A DNA stretch of 51,750 nt from Woodsholea maritima DSM 17123. Its GTDB lineage: Bacteria; Pseudomonadota; Alphaproteobacteria; Caulobacterales; Maricaulaceae. How positions within the stretch are numbered: position 1 is the first letter of the stretch; each line of letters starts with the position of its first letter. Both the position numbers and the translations under genes were made by a program. Positions 1 to 11,687 of the stretch are shown here, one piece after another. The stretch covers positions 2,501-54,250 of the forward strand of contig NZ_KB908060.1 of NCBI RefSeq assembly GCF_000382325.1, read 5' to 3'. The notes under the pieces are model-generated. The model had not been told where the DNA came from. It worked only from the letters and a program-made list of their open reading frames with translations, and made no database searches.

Positions 1-178
1 TTGCGGGGATCAAGACGTGAAGATGATTGACATTGTATAGCATGTTACCAACCGAACACTTTTAGGTTGGTATCGAAGACATCCAAACTGACTGAAGGGG
101 CTTATGACGGCTCGTTCATGTCCCCAGGGCCTGCACGATCCTGGAGGGCGGAGCGATCACCGTACATGAGCTTTGTTG
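1..178 (+). other. rRNA operon internal spacer (3' part)
   Basis: This is the tail of the 16S-23S spacer. No tRNA is visible in these 178 bases; tRNA-Ile/Ala, usual in this spacer, may lie upstream of the window. A small hairpin (CCAACC ... GGTTGG, about 48-71) is present. The last part, from about 155, forms the 5' arm of the 23S processing stem. Confidence 0.7.
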
Positions 179-179
179 A

Positions 180-186
<7 letters not shown>
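155..186 (+). other. 23S processing stem, 5' arm (pairs with 2972-3006)
   Basis: Bases 155-186 are nearly the reverse complement of 2972-3006 (shared blocks GATCA-type ends, CATGAGCTTT and AGATCAAG). This brings the two ends of 23S together in a long helix, the usual RNase III processing site of pre-23S rRNA. The pairing is read directly; the RNase III role is inferred from other bacteria. Confidence 0.75.
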
Positions 187-2971
<2,785 letters not shown>

Positions 2972-2980
<9 letters not shown>

Positions 2981-3006
2981 AAAAAGCTCATGAACGGCGG
3001 TCGATC
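2972..3006 (+). other. 23S processing stem, 3' arm
   Basis: Partner of 155-186, starting at the last bases of 23S. CTTGATCT, AAAGCTCATG and ACGG blocks line up with the complement of the 5' arm, with a few mismatches and one small bulge. Confidence 0.75.
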
Positions 3007-3098
3007 CGCCCATGAACACAAAAAGATAAGCCCCCATAACAAAACGTCAGGCTAACCCCCTGACATCACCATCAGATAAAGATGTCTTCGATAAAAAC

Positions 3099-3246
3099 TG
3101 TGTGTATGTCACCGACCGGGTGGCTATAGCGAGGGGACCCCACCCGTTCCCATCCCGAACACGGCCGTTAAGACCCTCTGCGCCGATGGTACTACATCTT
3201 AAGATGTGGGAGAGTAGGTCGTCGCCCGGTCCGTAACATACACACA
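3099..3246 (+). other. 5S precursor processing stem
   Basis: TGTGTGTATGT at 3099-3109 and ACATACACACA at 3236-3246 are perfect reverse complements and bracket the 5S gene. In the precursor they would extend the 5S terminal helix by eleven pairs, a probable RNase E/RNase III processing structure. Confidence 0.7.
3114..3231 (+). rRNA. rrf: 5S ribosomal RNA
   Basis: About 118 bases with the alphaproteobacterial 5S pattern: GACCGGGTGGCTATAGCGAGG at the start (terminal stem with CGCCCGGTC at the end), CCCACCCGTTCCCATCCCGAA in the middle, and CGCCGATGGTACTAC near the loop E/helix IV region. It lies 133 bases after 23S. No tRNA-fMet follows, unlike many alphaproteobacterial rRNA operons. Confidence 0.96.
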
Positions 3247-3280
3247 AAAAAACATGCTATATGATGATCAGTTTTAAAAA

Positions 3281-3307
3281 AGCCGCCCTTTGGGGCGGCT
3301 TTTTTTG
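3281..3307 (+). terminator. rRNA operon terminator
   Basis: AGCCGCCC-tttg-GGGCGGCT hairpin (3281-3300) followed by a run of seven T. It lies 50 bases after 5S and would end the rRNA transcript. Confidence 0.92.
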
Positions 3308-3522
3308 GTTTATATCTTGAAACATTGCGGGTCTGGCTCAGCGCAGCGATGGCGCACATGGTCATGCGACCGTTTACCCTCTTCTCTTATCGTGATGACA
3401 TAAGCGCTCTGGTCTTAGAGGGTGTAAGCTTTATGCCGGTCACAAGAAAATGTTCAGCTTTTTTTGAAAGATTGGCGTGGTAGGGTTTTACTTAAAGTCA
3501 GAGCGAGACTGAGGAGCCGAGT

Positions 3523-3975
3523 GTGTCAGAATATCGCTATATCTACACATCGCTGGCCAAAGACGGCTTTAAGGATAAAGACTTTAAGGCGCTTGTTGAG
3601 CATGCGCGGCGCTATAATGCGGCGCGGGGCATCTCTGGAGCTATCTTATTAGAGCAGGGACGTTTTTTCCAAATTTTAGAAGGTCCACGCCCTGCGGTTA
3701 TGATTCTTCTCGACAAAATCAAGCAAGACCGCCGTCATTCAGATATGCAATACCTCCATTGCGATGATGAGGCGGAGCGTCTTTATGGCGATGATGGTAT
3801 GGTGCGGTTGAGTTTGAGCCTTAAAGATGTCGGCAAGCCCAATGGTATTAATAATCAAACCCTGGAAATAATTGAGCATATCATCAGCTATGATCAAGAG
3901 TTGATTGCCCCGATTTTGCGCCCCCCTTTGACGGCCCTTTTGTCACTGTTAGAGGCGGACGAAACGGCAGCTTAG
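3523..3975 (+). CDS. BLUF-domain blue-light sensor (intact flavin site)
   Basis: Predicted single-domain cytoplasmic photoreceptor of 150 residues. The BLUF domain (about 4-95) binds FAD and senses blue light by rearranging hydrogen bonds around the flavin. The residues required for this are present at the same numbers as in Slr1694/BlrB: Tyr8 (YIYTS), Asn32 (RYNAARGISG) and Gln50 (FFQILEGP). A short helical tail (about 100-150) follows with no output enzyme, so it probably acts on a partner protein. The GTG start at 3523 is preceded by GAGGAG six bases upstream; a longer ATG frame at 3464 in another frame is not real. A second BLUF-like gene lies at 7487. The partner is not visible in the sequence. 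Confidence 0.9.
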   Translation: MSEYRYIYTSLAKDGFKDKDFKALVEHARRYNAARGISGAILLEQGRFFQILEGPRPAVMILLDKIKQDRRHSDMQYLHCDDEAERLYGDDGMVRLSLSLKDVGKPNGINNQTLEIIEHIISYDQELIAPILRPPLTALLSLLEADETAA

Positions 3976-4034
3976 CGGGTTGTCTTGTCACATTGTGGGT
4001 TCTATATCGAAACTGAACTTCGATAGGGCTCATC

Positions 4035-4523
4035 ATGAAATCTTTTTTCCATCGTCATCAACCGATTGTGCCGCAGCGCCATGCCATCCTGGCTGGCTTG
4101 GGTGGGCTTGTCGCCATTGGCGTCGTTGGCGCACTGAGTGCGGTTTCAGGCTGGAGCCTGATTATGGCGCCGTTTGGGGCCAGCTGTGTGTTGCTATTCT
4201 CGGTCCCCGATAGCCCCTTATCCCAACCGATGAATGTCATCGGCGGCCATATGGTGGCAAGCGTGATTGGTCTTGCCTTGGCGATGGTGTTGCCTGATGC
4301 GTGGTGGGCGGGGGCCTTAGGGGTGGGTCTTGCCATTGGCGTGATGGCGGCATTGCGCGTCACCCACCCCCCTGCCGGAGCCGATCCTTTGGTCATCTTA
4401 GCGCTTCAACCGGGGTGGAGTTTTCTGATCTTACCTGTCGGATTGGGCGCTGTGGCCCTGGTGGCTGTAGCCTTCGCTTATCATCGCTTTACAGGGCATG
4501 TGTATCCCAAGCCAAGGCCCTAA
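4035..4523 (+). CDS. HPP-family integral membrane protein
   Basis: A 162-residue protein with about four hydrophobic helices and the signature His-Pro-Pro motif (THPPAGADP, near residues 116-124) that names the HPP family. Some members are reported to move nitrite across membranes, but the function of short bacterial members is mostly unproven, so the substrate here is unknown. The short hydrophilic N-terminus is basic. AGGG about seven bases before the ATG could serve as ribosome site. It lies 59 bases after the BLUF gene on the same strand and may be co-transcribed with it; a hairpin terminator shared with pckA follows. Confidence 0.85.
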   Translation: MKSFFHRHQPIVPQRHAILAGLGGLVAIGVVGALSAVSGWSLIMAPFGASCVLLFSVPDSPLSQPMNVIGGHMVASVIGLALAMVLPDAWWAGALGVGLAIGVMAALRVTHPPAGADPLVILALQPGWSFLILPVGLGAVALVAVAFAYHRFTGHVYPKPRP

Positions 4524-4533
4524 ATGAGCGCAT

Positions 4534-4566
4534 AAAAAAAGCCCGGGCGATGACCCGGGCTTTTTT
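4534..4566. terminator. bidirectional terminator between HPP gene and pckA
   Basis: AGCCCGGG-cgatga-CCCGGGCT hairpin flanked by A-run on the left and T-run on the right. It can end transcription from the HPP gene (plus) and from pckA (minus). Confidence 0.9.
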
Positions 4567-4584
4567 ATTTGGTACGTATCTATA

Positions 4585-6198
4585 TCACTCAGCCAGTTCG
4601 CTGATCCGACCCGAATTGGGTGCGGCGGCGCGCACATAAGGGGCGACATGGGCTTCGAATTTTTCGAAATTCGCCACGAACATATCCGCGAGCTTGGCCG
4701 CCTGGGCGTCATACGCGTTGGCATCATCCCAGGTGCGACGTGGATTGAGGATGGAGGAATGAACCCCTTCCACATGGTCAGGGACCAAAAAGCCAAAGAC
4801 GGGATCTTCTCGGAAGCTGGCTTTGGCCAGGCTGCCATCAATCGCCGCATTTAAGAGCCTACGGGTTTCCTGGATCGGCATGCGTTCCCCCACGCCATAG
4901 GGTCCGCCCGTCCAGCCGGTATTGACCAGCCAGCAATCGACATCATGCTCGGCGATGAGATCGCGCAGCAAGGCACCATACTCGGCCGGATGGCGCGGCA
5001 TGAAGGGCGCACCAAAGCAGGTGGAGAAGGTGGCCGAAGGCTCGGTGACGCCTTTTTCAGTCCCGGCGACTTTGGCCGTATAGCCTGACAGGAAGTGATA
5101 CATGGCCTGGGCGGGGGTCAGCTTGGCGATGGGGGGCATTACCCCAAAGGCATCGCAGGTCAGCATCACGATATTGCGCGGCGCACCGCAAGTCCCGGTC
5201 TTGCTGGAATTGGGGATATAGTCGAGCGGATAGGCCCCGCGTGAATTTTCCGCCAAACGCGCGTCATCGAGATCCAAGGTCCGGGTCACCGGATCCATGA
5301 CGACATTTTCCAACACCGTGCCCCACATTTGGGTGGTGGCATAGATTTGCGGTTCGGCCTTTTTCGACAGGCGGATCATTTTAGCATAACACCCGCCTTC
5401 AAAATTGAAGAGGCCGTTCTCTGACCAGCCATGCTCATCATCGCCAACCAGAACGCGTTTAGGATCGGCAGAGAGCGTGGTTTTGCCCGTACCAGAAAGG
5501 CCAAAGAAGATCGTGGAATCGCCGTCTTCGCCGACATTGACCGAGCAATGCATGGGCATGATTTTTTTGGCGGGCAAGAGATAGTTCAAAATCGTGAAGA
5601 CTGATTTCTTGGTTTCCCCGGCATAAGAAGTTCCGCCGATCAGCACCATGCGGGCGGTGAAATTGACCGCGATCACGGTTTCGGAACGCGTGCCATGCTT
5701 GGCCGGATCCGCTTTGAAGCTGGGCAGATTGACGATGGTGAATTGCGGATCGAAATCGACAAGCTCATCGGTGCTGGGCCGACGCAGCAAGTGGCGAATG
5801 AAGAGCGAATGCCAGGCCAGCTCTGTCACTACGCGCACGGGCAGGCGGTGTTCGTGATCAGCACCGCCAAAGAGGTTCTGAACGAACAGCTCTTTGCCCT
5901 CCATATGCGCACGCATATCATTCCACAGCGTGTCAAAATGGGCGGGTGTCATCGCTTCATTGAAATCCCACCAGAGGGTGTTTTCGGTTTCGCTGTCGCG
6001 TACGGTGAATTTATCGCGCGCAGAGCGCCCGGTATGTTGGCCGGTCTTCACCACCAGGGCACCGCCTTTGGCGATCTCGCCTTCGCCGCGGCGCACCGCC
6101 TCTTCATAAAGGCGCGCTTCATTCCAATTGAGGTGAATAATGGGTTCGCTCAGCCCCATATCTTTCAGGGCCGCGTTTACGGTCATTCCATCTGGCAT
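4585..6198 (-). CDS. pckA: phosphoenolpyruvate carboxykinase (ATP)
   Basis: Cytoplasmic enzyme turning oxaloacetate plus ATP into phosphoenolpyruvate, CO2 and ADP, the entry to gluconeogenesis. At 537 residues it has the normal length. Visible sites: Arg59 region (GRSARDKF), the metal-ligand lysine in GETKKS (about 197), His217 (MHCSVN), the P-loop GLSGTGKT (233-240), and the metal-binding VGDDEHGWS (251-259). The ATG at 6198 has GGAGGATTGT directly upstream. Transcribed alone, converging with the HPP gene at a shared terminator. Together with aceA/aceB at 42.6-46.1 kb it suggests growth on acetate, acyl-CoA or amino-acid carbon. Confidence 0.97.
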   Translation of the reverse strand: MPDGMTVNAALKDMGLSEPIIHLNWNEARLYEEAVRRGEGEIAKGGALVVKTGQHTGRSARDKFTVRDSETENTLWWDFNEAMTPAHFDTLWNDMRAHMEGKELFVQNLFGGADHEHRLPVRVVTELAWHSLFIRHLLRRPSTDELVDFDPQFTIVNLPSFKADPAKHGTRSETVIAVNFTARMVLIGGTSYAGETKKSVFTILNYLLPAKKIMPMHCSVNVGEDGDSTIFFGLSGTGKTTLSADPKRVLVGDDEHGWSENGLFNFEGGCYAKMIRLSKKAEPQIYATTQMWGTVLENVVMDPVTRTLDLDDARLAENSRGAYPLDYIPNSSKTGTCGAPRNIVMLTCDAFGVMPPIAKLTPAQAMYHFLSGYTAKVAGTEKGVTEPSATFSTCFGAPFMPRHPAEYGALLRDLIAEHDVDCWLVNTGWTGGPYGVGERMPIQETRRLLNAAIDGSLAKASFREDPVFGFLVPDHVEGVHSSILNPRRTWDDANAYDAQAAKLADMFVANFEKFEAHVAPYVRAAAPNSGRISELAE

Positions 6199-6315
6199 AC
6201 AATCCTCCCCAGACCTTGGGTGAGAGCCTCTTAATGGGCTCGTTTAAAAGGTAGGCCAAGTATTACGCGGGCCGGAGGGAATAATCACGCACAATAGTCG
6301 GGTCTAGACGGAAAA

Positions 6316-7377
6316 TTACATGCTGCACTGCGAAGACGCGGTGGGCTCTGTTTGGGCGTCTAGCCAGTCAAGGATGGCGGGAAAGACGCCCTCGGCAAAT
6401 GCAGAACGACCCTGGACCCTTAAGGCGATCAAGGTCTTAATCGCTTGCCAGTCATTGCGATACGCGACCAAGGTCTGGCTGCGCAACAGGCCATGTTCGG
6501 CATTTTCAAAGACCAGCGCTTGATAGGGCGCATCGCGGTCCGCCAGGATGTCATCAAAAACCGCTTGAGTGTCGGTAATATCGACATTGGCATCATGATC
6601 GCCAAACAGCGCCAGCACGGGCTGGGTCAGGGCGTGGAGATCCGCCCGAGAATCGCTCTTGATATTGCGCAGCCAAAAGCCCCATTGCGCCCGGCTGGGA
6701 AGCTCATCGAGGGTTTCACCGCGCGCGAGGGCTTCCTCGACATAACTCTCATAGCTAAGCCCTTCGGTCATGCGGGCATTCAGGCGGGCACCTTCGTCAA
6801 GTTCAGCTTCGATCTGCGCGGGGGAAAGGCCGGCTTCTTCGCGGCGCACCCGGCCCATATATTGGCCCTGAGCCTGCCAGTTAATGGCGCTGGACACAGA
6901 GATCCAGCTGGCCAAACACGGGTTTTGCGCCATGACTTTGGGCGCGACCCAGCCGCCTTGGGAAAAGCTGATCAGATGGATTTGGGTGTTCTTAAGCCCG
7001 GTCTCTTCACGCAGCCAAGCGATCGCGGTTTCAACGCGCGCGGCGCGGCTGGCCATGCTGTCATCGAGCCATTGGCCCGCGCTATCACCCACGCCGGGCT
7101 TATCCCAGCTCAGCGCGCAATAGCCCGCCTCACTCATCGCGCTCCAGAAAGGGTCGTAATAGCCATAGGCTTCGGCGGCTAAAGGGCCATCGCCATGAAT
7201 GAAGACGACGCAGCCCTTCAGGGGCACGCCGGGATCGGGCAGGATCAGCGCCGCAGCGAGATCGCCGTCTGGGGTGGGGATGATCACATCTTGGCGTTCA
7301 TAGGACGCAGGCCACAGAATAAAGCCGCAGACCACAGCCAGACCTAGAACTAACACACCGATCAGCGCTCTTACCAT
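6316..7377 (-). CDS. membrane-anchored alpha/beta hydrolase
   Basis: A 353-residue protein of the alpha/beta-hydrolase fold, probably a serine esterase or dipeptidyl-hydrolase-like enzyme; the substrate is unknown. Residues 1-23 form an uncleaved-looking hydrophobic anchor or signal. The oxyanion region is FIHGDGPL (59-66). The nucleophile sits in SFSQGG (Ser139), with likely Asp260/262 (FGDHDANVD) and His295 (ENAEHG) completing the triad. The ATG at 7377 opens divergently from the second BLUF gene at 7487, with 109 bases between them. No terminator is seen after the gene; pckA lies 117 bases further on the same strand and could be read through into. Confidence 0.8.
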   Translation of the reverse strand: MVRALIGVLVLGLAVVCGFILWPASYERQDVIIPTPDGDLAAALILPDPGVPLKGCVVFIHGDGPLAAEAYGYYDPFWSAMSEAGYCALSWDKPGVGDSAGQWLDDSMASRAARVETAIAWLREETGLKNTQIHLISFSQGGWVAPKVMAQNPCLASWISVSSAINWQAQGQYMGRVRREEAGLSPAQIEAELDEGARLNARMTEGLSYESYVEEALARGETLDELPSRAQWGFWLRNIKSDSRADLHALTQPVLALFGDHDANVDITDTQAVFDDILADRDAPYQALVFENAEHGLLRSQTLVAYRNDWQAIKTLIALRVQGRSAFAEGVFPAILDWLDAQTEPTASSQCSM

Positions 7378-7486
7378 GCATCCCCCCTATCAGTTGCTTT
7401 CGTGATGGCGGGTAAATGGGGCTCAATGATGACCAAAGCCTTGTTAACGCTCTTTTGGCTCTATGGGGAAAAGCCATGGGTTTGCA

Positions 7487-7960
7487 ATGAGCGATTTTCG
7501 CCTGATCTATCACTCCAAAGCCAATGCCGAATTGGATGAAACGAGTATGCCTGCTTTATTGCATCAGGCGCGCCGGTCCAACCGGGGGCGTTTGTTAACG
7601 GGGGCTTTGGTGCTGCATAAGGGTGCGATTACTCATCTTCTTGAAGGTCCCCAGGTCTCGGTCATGGCGGTGATGAAGAAGATCAAAGCCGATCCGCGCC
7701 ACCGCGAGGTGGAGGTGGTTTTAAGCGCCAATCATGTTGAGCGAGTCTTTCCGGAAGATGCGCTGGATTATGTCAGCCTGCATCCTGACTATTTGAAGGA
7801 GAAGGGCGGGCTGCCGCCGCGCACCGCGATGAGTTTGGAAAAACTGCTCGCCCTTCATCCGCAAAAAATGCTGACCTATTTGATGCCGGTGTTTAAGGAT
7901 CTGGTGCGCGTGGCGCGCCCGGATCAAGATCTTTCAGATCGTAAGGTGCGCACCGGCTAG
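7487..7960 (+). CDS. BLUF-like protein lacking the switch glutamine
   Basis: A 157-residue paralogue of the BLUF protein at 3523. Numbered from the ATG at 7487, Tyr8 (LIYHS) and Asn32 (RRSNRGRLLTG) are kept, but the Gln50 position reads His (AITHLLEGP instead of FFQILEGP), and the preceding aromatic pair is lost. Gln50 flipping is the core of BLUF photochemistry, so this copy may bind flavin without normal photoswitching, or may have another role such as a dark partner. The frame opens at 7463, but alignment with the other BLUF protein favours 7487. It ends four bases before the convergent pirin gene with no terminator between. Confident on family, uncertain on function. Confidence 0.82.
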   Translation: MSDFRLIYHSKANAELDETSMPALLHQARRSNRGRLLTGALVLHKGAITHLLEGPQVSVMAVMKKIKADPRHREVEVVLSANHVERVFPEDALDYVSLHPDYLKEKGGLPPRTAMSLEKLLALHPQKMLTYLMPVFKDLVRVARPDQDLSDRKVRTG

Positions 7961-7964
7961 GCGC

Positions 7965-8867
7965 TTACGGATAGGGGATATGCTCGCGCTCATCCGGGGG
8001 CAGGGTAAAGACGCTGTCTTTAAATCCCGCCTCGGCGCTGGCGGCCCAATCGGCTTTGGCCTTTTCGATGAGGGCTTTGTCGCTGGCGACGAAATTCCAC
8101 TCGATAAAGCGCTCGCCGTCTAAGGGGGCACCGCCCAGCAGCATGATGCGTGTGGGCTCTTGAGCGATCAGATCATGGCTGACGCCCGGTTCAATGACGC
8201 CCATCTCACCGGTTTTGAGGCTTTCCTCGCCATAAGTCAGGAGGCCAGAAACGACATAGACCGCGCGCTCTTCATAGCCCTCAGGCAGCGCAAGGTGTGA
8301 GCCTTCGGGCATTTCACCATGGAGATAAAAGATCGGGGAATAGGTTTGAACGGGTGAGGTCTCGCCATAGGCAGAGCCCAGGATCAGGCGCAATTCCACC
8401 CCGTCCAAGTCCAGGCTGGGCAGCTCCGCCGCGTCGTGATGATGAAAGGCGGGCGCGATGGTTTCCTGCTCACGCGGAAGAGCGACCCAGGTTTGAATGC
8501 CGTGAATATGCTGGCCGTGGGTGCGGGCCTCATCCCCGGTGCGTTCGGAATGGACAATGCCGGATCCAGCGGTCATCCAGTTGACATCGCCGGGATAAAT
8601 CGTCTCATGAATGCCCAGGCTATCGCGGTGATCCATCTCGCCGGCGAACAGATAGGTGACGGTCGCCAGGCCAATATGCGGATGAGGGCGCACATCAATG
8701 CCTTTACCGGGGGCAAAATCCACCGGGCCCATTTCATCGAAGAAAATAAAGGGACCAACCAGGCGCTGTTTGGCATGGGGCAGAACGCGCGCGACCATGA
8801 AATGATCGCCCAAATCCTTGCTGCGCGCGGCAATGATATGGCGAAGCGGGGCGGGGATGTCGCTCAT
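7965..8867 (-). CDS. pirin-family bicupin protein
   Basis: A 300-residue cupin protein. Pirins bind one Fe through three His and one Glu; here the matching residues are His62 and His64 (PHPHIGL) plus His106 and Glu108 (GSGIVHSE). Bacterial pirins have been reported as quercetinases or as partners of metabolic enzymes and regulators, so the exact role is open. The HRDSLG block (80-85) is also typical. GGAGG lies seven bases before the ATG. The gene follows the FkbM methyltransferase by 104 bases on the same strand. Confidence 0.9.
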   Translation of the reverse strand: MSDIPAPLRHIIAARSKDLGDHFMVARVLPHAKQRLVGPFIFFDEMGPVDFAPGKGIDVRPHPHIGLATVTYLFAGEMDHRDSLGIHETIYPGDVNWMTAGSGIVHSERTGDEARTHGQHIHGIQTWVALPREQETIAPAFHHHDAAELPSLDLDGVELRLILGSAYGETSPVQTYSPIFYLHGEMPEGSHLALPEGYEERAVYVVSGLLTYGEESLKTGEMGVIEPGVSHDLIAQEPTRIMLLGGAPLDGERFIEWNFVASDKALIEKAKADWAASAEAGFKDSVFTLPPDEREHIPYP

Positions 8868-8971
8868 GATAGGGCCTCCAGGGATGTTGGATGGCCTGTT
8901 GTCTCATGCTTTTAAGGGTGCGCCAAGCCGCCCTAAGGAAAGAGACTTATTCAGCTGGGGAAAGAGGGCGC

Positions 8972-9916
8972 TTAGCCCTCAATCAGATCCAAGATGGCAT
9001 TCATCCGGGTTTCGATGCGCACGCGATAGCCCTTTGAACAACATAAGGCCAGCGCATCATGGCCGCTGTCGAGATCATTGAGCGCGGGGCGCTCTAAAAT
9101 GATCATGCGCGGCCAGCGGCTTTTGGGCGCTTTTGCAAAGAAAGGCGAGAGGATTTGCACCTCACCGCCCTCGACATCAATTTTCATGGCGGTGAGGGTT
9201 TGCACCTTCATCTCGTCCAGCAAGGTTTGCAGCATGGTGACGCGGACCGCTTCGCCGCGATTATCCTGTCCATCTGACAGCGCGGCCCCGCCCTTATTAT
9301 GCCCGATCATGCGCATGACGCTTTCGCCTTCATAATCAGATAGCGCAACGCCGGTAATTTCAACATTGGTGAGCTTATTGGCCTGGACATTAAAGCCCAT
9401 GCGCGCGCGCATCTCGCCCTGGGGCTCGACCGCGATCACCCGCACGCTTGGCCCACCATGGCGCGCCGCAAACAGGGCATAGGCCCCGGCATTGGCCCCT
9501 ATATCAATGAAGGTGGACTTGGGCTTCAACGCCGCGTTTAACGCCGCCAGCTCCACCGGATCAAAGCATTGCGGGGTCATGAACAGGCGTTTTTCGCTGA
9601 GATTGTCCTTGGGGTGGAGGCGGAGCTTCAGGCCAAGCGCCTCCACATCGGCGATGTCTTTGACCCCAAATAGGGCCAAGGGACGCGCCGCGCCCGCCAT
9701 GCGTAAGCCTGCGCGGCCCTTTGGTAGGCTGCGCCCAATGGCCAGACCGACTTTCTGCACCGGATTGGGCGCGTATTGTCCAAAGGCGGGTTCATCACGG
9801 CGTTGCGCAGGCGGGCGATGATCGCCCTCGGGCTGAAGCGCCAAGTCTTCAAATTCAACGCGGTCGTGATCTTGAACAGTGTCAGTCATGGAGGTCTGTT
9901 TTACCTTATCATTCAT
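8972..9916 (-). CDS. FkbM-family SAM-dependent methyltransferase
   Basis: A 314-residue protein with an FkbM methyltransferase domain in its C-terminal two thirds. The SAM-binding glycine loop is FIDIGANAG (137-145), with acidic Glu164 (VEP) at the end of the next strand, and the family motif MKIDVEGGE at 244-252. FkbM proteins O-methylate sugars or small molecules, often in glycan or polyketide clusters; no such cluster is here, so the substrate is unknown. Residues 1-50 are hydrophilic and probably disordered. The ATG at 9916 has AGGG upstream; a second ATG at 9886 is possible. Divergent from the M28 peptidase gene. Confidence 0.85.
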   Translation of the reverse strand: MNDKVKQTSMTDTVQDHDRVEFEDLALQPEGDHRPPAQRRDEPAFGQYAPNPVQKVGLAIGRSLPKGRAGLRMAGAARPLALFGVKDIADVEALGLKLRLHPKDNLSEKRLFMTPQCFDPVELAALNAALKPKSTFIDIGANAGAYALFAARHGGPSVRVIAVEPQGEMRARMGFNVQANKLTNVEITGVALSDYEGESVMRMIGHNKGGAALSDGQDNRGEAVRVTMLQTLLDEMKVQTLTAMKIDVEGGEVQILSPFFAKAPKSRWPRMIILERPALNDLDSGHDALALCCSKGYRVRIETRMNAILDLIEG

Positions 9917-10061
9917 GAAACCCTGCGCGTTGACCGACGTCTATGGCAAGTGATTTGTCTGTAAAGATGATCACATCTTTGTCTTGGTCGGTTTGCCTGG
10001 TTTCCAATCTCTCCAACACATCCTACATTCCGTAACAAATAACAAGGAAGGGGAGATCCTT

Positions 10062-11522
10062 ATGAGAGGTGTTTTATCCGCAGGCCTTATTGGTCTTGTG
10101 GCTCTAAGCGCAAGCGCAGCGCCAGTTTTTGCTCAAAATTCAGAGCGTTATGACATTCCGGCTGAAACGCGTCAAACTGCACAAGGTTTGAGCCAAACCG
10201 CGTTGGAGAGCGATCTGGCGTTAGATATCGTGACCAGCCTCACCACTGAAGTCGGCCCACGTCTGGCCGGTACCCCGCAAGAGGCGCGTGCGCGTGAATG
10301 GGGCGTTGCTAAGCTGCGCGAGCTGGGTTTTGAGAATGTCCGTGTGGAGGAGTTTCCCTTAGATCTCTGGACGCGGGGCCATTCGATTTATGAAGAAGTG
10401 GCGATCACCGCGCCTTTCCCACAACCCCTCTATGCGATTTCACTGGGTGGGGCGGCGGCGACGCCGGAAGCCGGTCTGGAAGCCGAGGTCGTCTTCTATG
10501 CCAATTTCGATGATTTTGAGCAGGACGCGGCCACGAATGTGCGCGGCAAGCTGGTCTTTATCAATGACCGCATGGTCGCCTCGCGCACCGGGGCGGGCTA
10601 TGGCCCGGCCAATCGTAAACGGCGTATGGGCTGGGTCATTGCCGAAGATCGTGGTGCCGCCGGGGTTTTGATCCGCTCGGTCGGGACCGATACTAATCGC
10701 TTCGCCCATACCGGCATGGTCAGCTTTCCTGATGATCGCCGGCCCAATGTGCCGATTCTGGCGGTCTCTGCACCGGATGCGGATTTGATTGAGCGCATTG
10801 CCGAGCGCGGCGAGACGATGAAGATCAAGCTGAAAACCTATGCCGGTTGGCGCGGTGAGGTCACCTCTGGCAATGTCATCGGTGAGATTGTCGGGCGTGA
10901 GCATCCTGAAGAAATCGTGGTCATTGGCGGCCATTTGGACAGCTGGGATAATGGCACAGGGGCGCTGGATGATGGGGCCGGGGTGGCGATCACCATGGCC
11001 GCGGCCAAGCTGATCGGTGATCTGCCTCACCATCCTCGCCGCACCATTCGGGTAGTGTTGTTTGGGGCTGAAGAAGTTGGCCTGGTGGGCGCGCGCGCCT
11101 ATGCCATTGCGCGCATGGCCGATGGCACGGTGCGTGATCACGTTTTAGGCTCTGAGTCTGATTTCGGGGCGCGTGAGATTTGGCAATTCAGCACCAAGGT
11201 CAATGAGGCGGCTCTGCCCGCGATGGATGCGATCGGGCGCGAATTGGCAGTATTAGGGATCTTGCGTGGTGATAATGACTCCGGCGGTGGCCCAGACATG
11301 ATCCCCTTGGATTATATGGGTGTGCCGATGGCCAGCCTGGCGCAAAATGGTGAAGACTATTTTGACTTCCACCACACCCCCAATGATACGGTGGATAAGA
11401 TTGTCCCGGAAGAGATGGCGCAGAATGTCGCCGCGTGGGCGATGATGACGTATCTGGCGGCAGAGCTGGATGTCGATTGGCGCCAGCCCATGGAGGGCGA
11501 GCAAGCTCAGCCCTCTCAATAG
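10062..11522 (+). CDS. secreted M28-family zinc aminopeptidase/carboxypeptidase
   Basis: A 486-residue exported metallopeptidase. A signal peptide (MRGVLSAGLIGLVALSASAA, cut near AQN) starts at the ATG at 10062, which has GGAAGGGGAG upstream; the longer frame from 9984 is unlikely. A protease-associated insert (about 135-250) precedes the M28 domain. The co-catalytic zinc ligands are visible: His291 and Asp293 (GGHLDSWD), Asp303/304 (ALDDGAG), Glu337/338 (GAEEVG) and a C-terminal His (FHHTPNDTVD). It probably trims peptides in the periplasm or outside. A terminator follows. Confidence 0.93.
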   Translation: MRGVLSAGLIGLVALSASAAPVFAQNSERYDIPAETRQTAQGLSQTALESDLALDIVTSLTTEVGPRLAGTPQEARAREWGVAKLRELGFENVRVEEFPLDLWTRGHSIYEEVAITAPFPQPLYAISLGGAAATPEAGLEAEVVFYANFDDFEQDAATNVRGKLVFINDRMVASRTGAGYGPANRKRRMGWVIAEDRGAAGVLIRSVGTDTNRFAHTGMVSFPDDRRPNVPILAVSAPDADLIERIAERGETMKIKLKTYAGWRGEVTSGNVIGEIVGREHPEEIVVIGGHLDSWDNGTGALDDGAGVAITMAAAKLIGDLPHHPRRTIRVVLFGAEEVGLVGARAYAIARMADGTVRDHVLGSESDFGAREIWQFSTKVNEAALPAMDAIGRELAVLGILRGDNDSGGGPDMIPLDYMGVPMASLAQNGEDYFDFHHTPNDTVDKIVPEEMAQNVAAWAMMTYLAAELDVDWRQPMEGEQAQPSQ

Positions 11523-11546
11523 GTAAGGCCACGCTTTGACATAAGG

Positions 11547-11576
11547 AAAGCCCAGCCCTTTGGTTGGGCTTTTTCC
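11547..11576 (+). terminator. terminator after the M28 peptidase gene
   Basis: AAGCCCAgCC-cttt-GGtTGGGCTT hairpin followed by TTTTCC, 25 bases after the stop codon. Confidence 0.85.
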
Positions 11577-11687
11577 ATTTTGGACATAATGATGTTCGAA
11601 TTCTTGCTCTTAAATCTCTGCTGGATTGCTGTCATGTATCGCTCAACACGCCGCCCCAGGCGGTTTCGATTTTGGGAGATGACGAGG

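Noticed and set aside
3464-3652. 62-residue plus-strand frame before the BLUF gene
   Set aside because: Overlaps the BLUF gene in another frame, with basic low-quality composition.
6445-7182. 245-residue plus-strand frame opposite the alpha/beta hydrolase
   Set aside because: Shadow of a real gene; the opposite frame has clear catalytic motifs.
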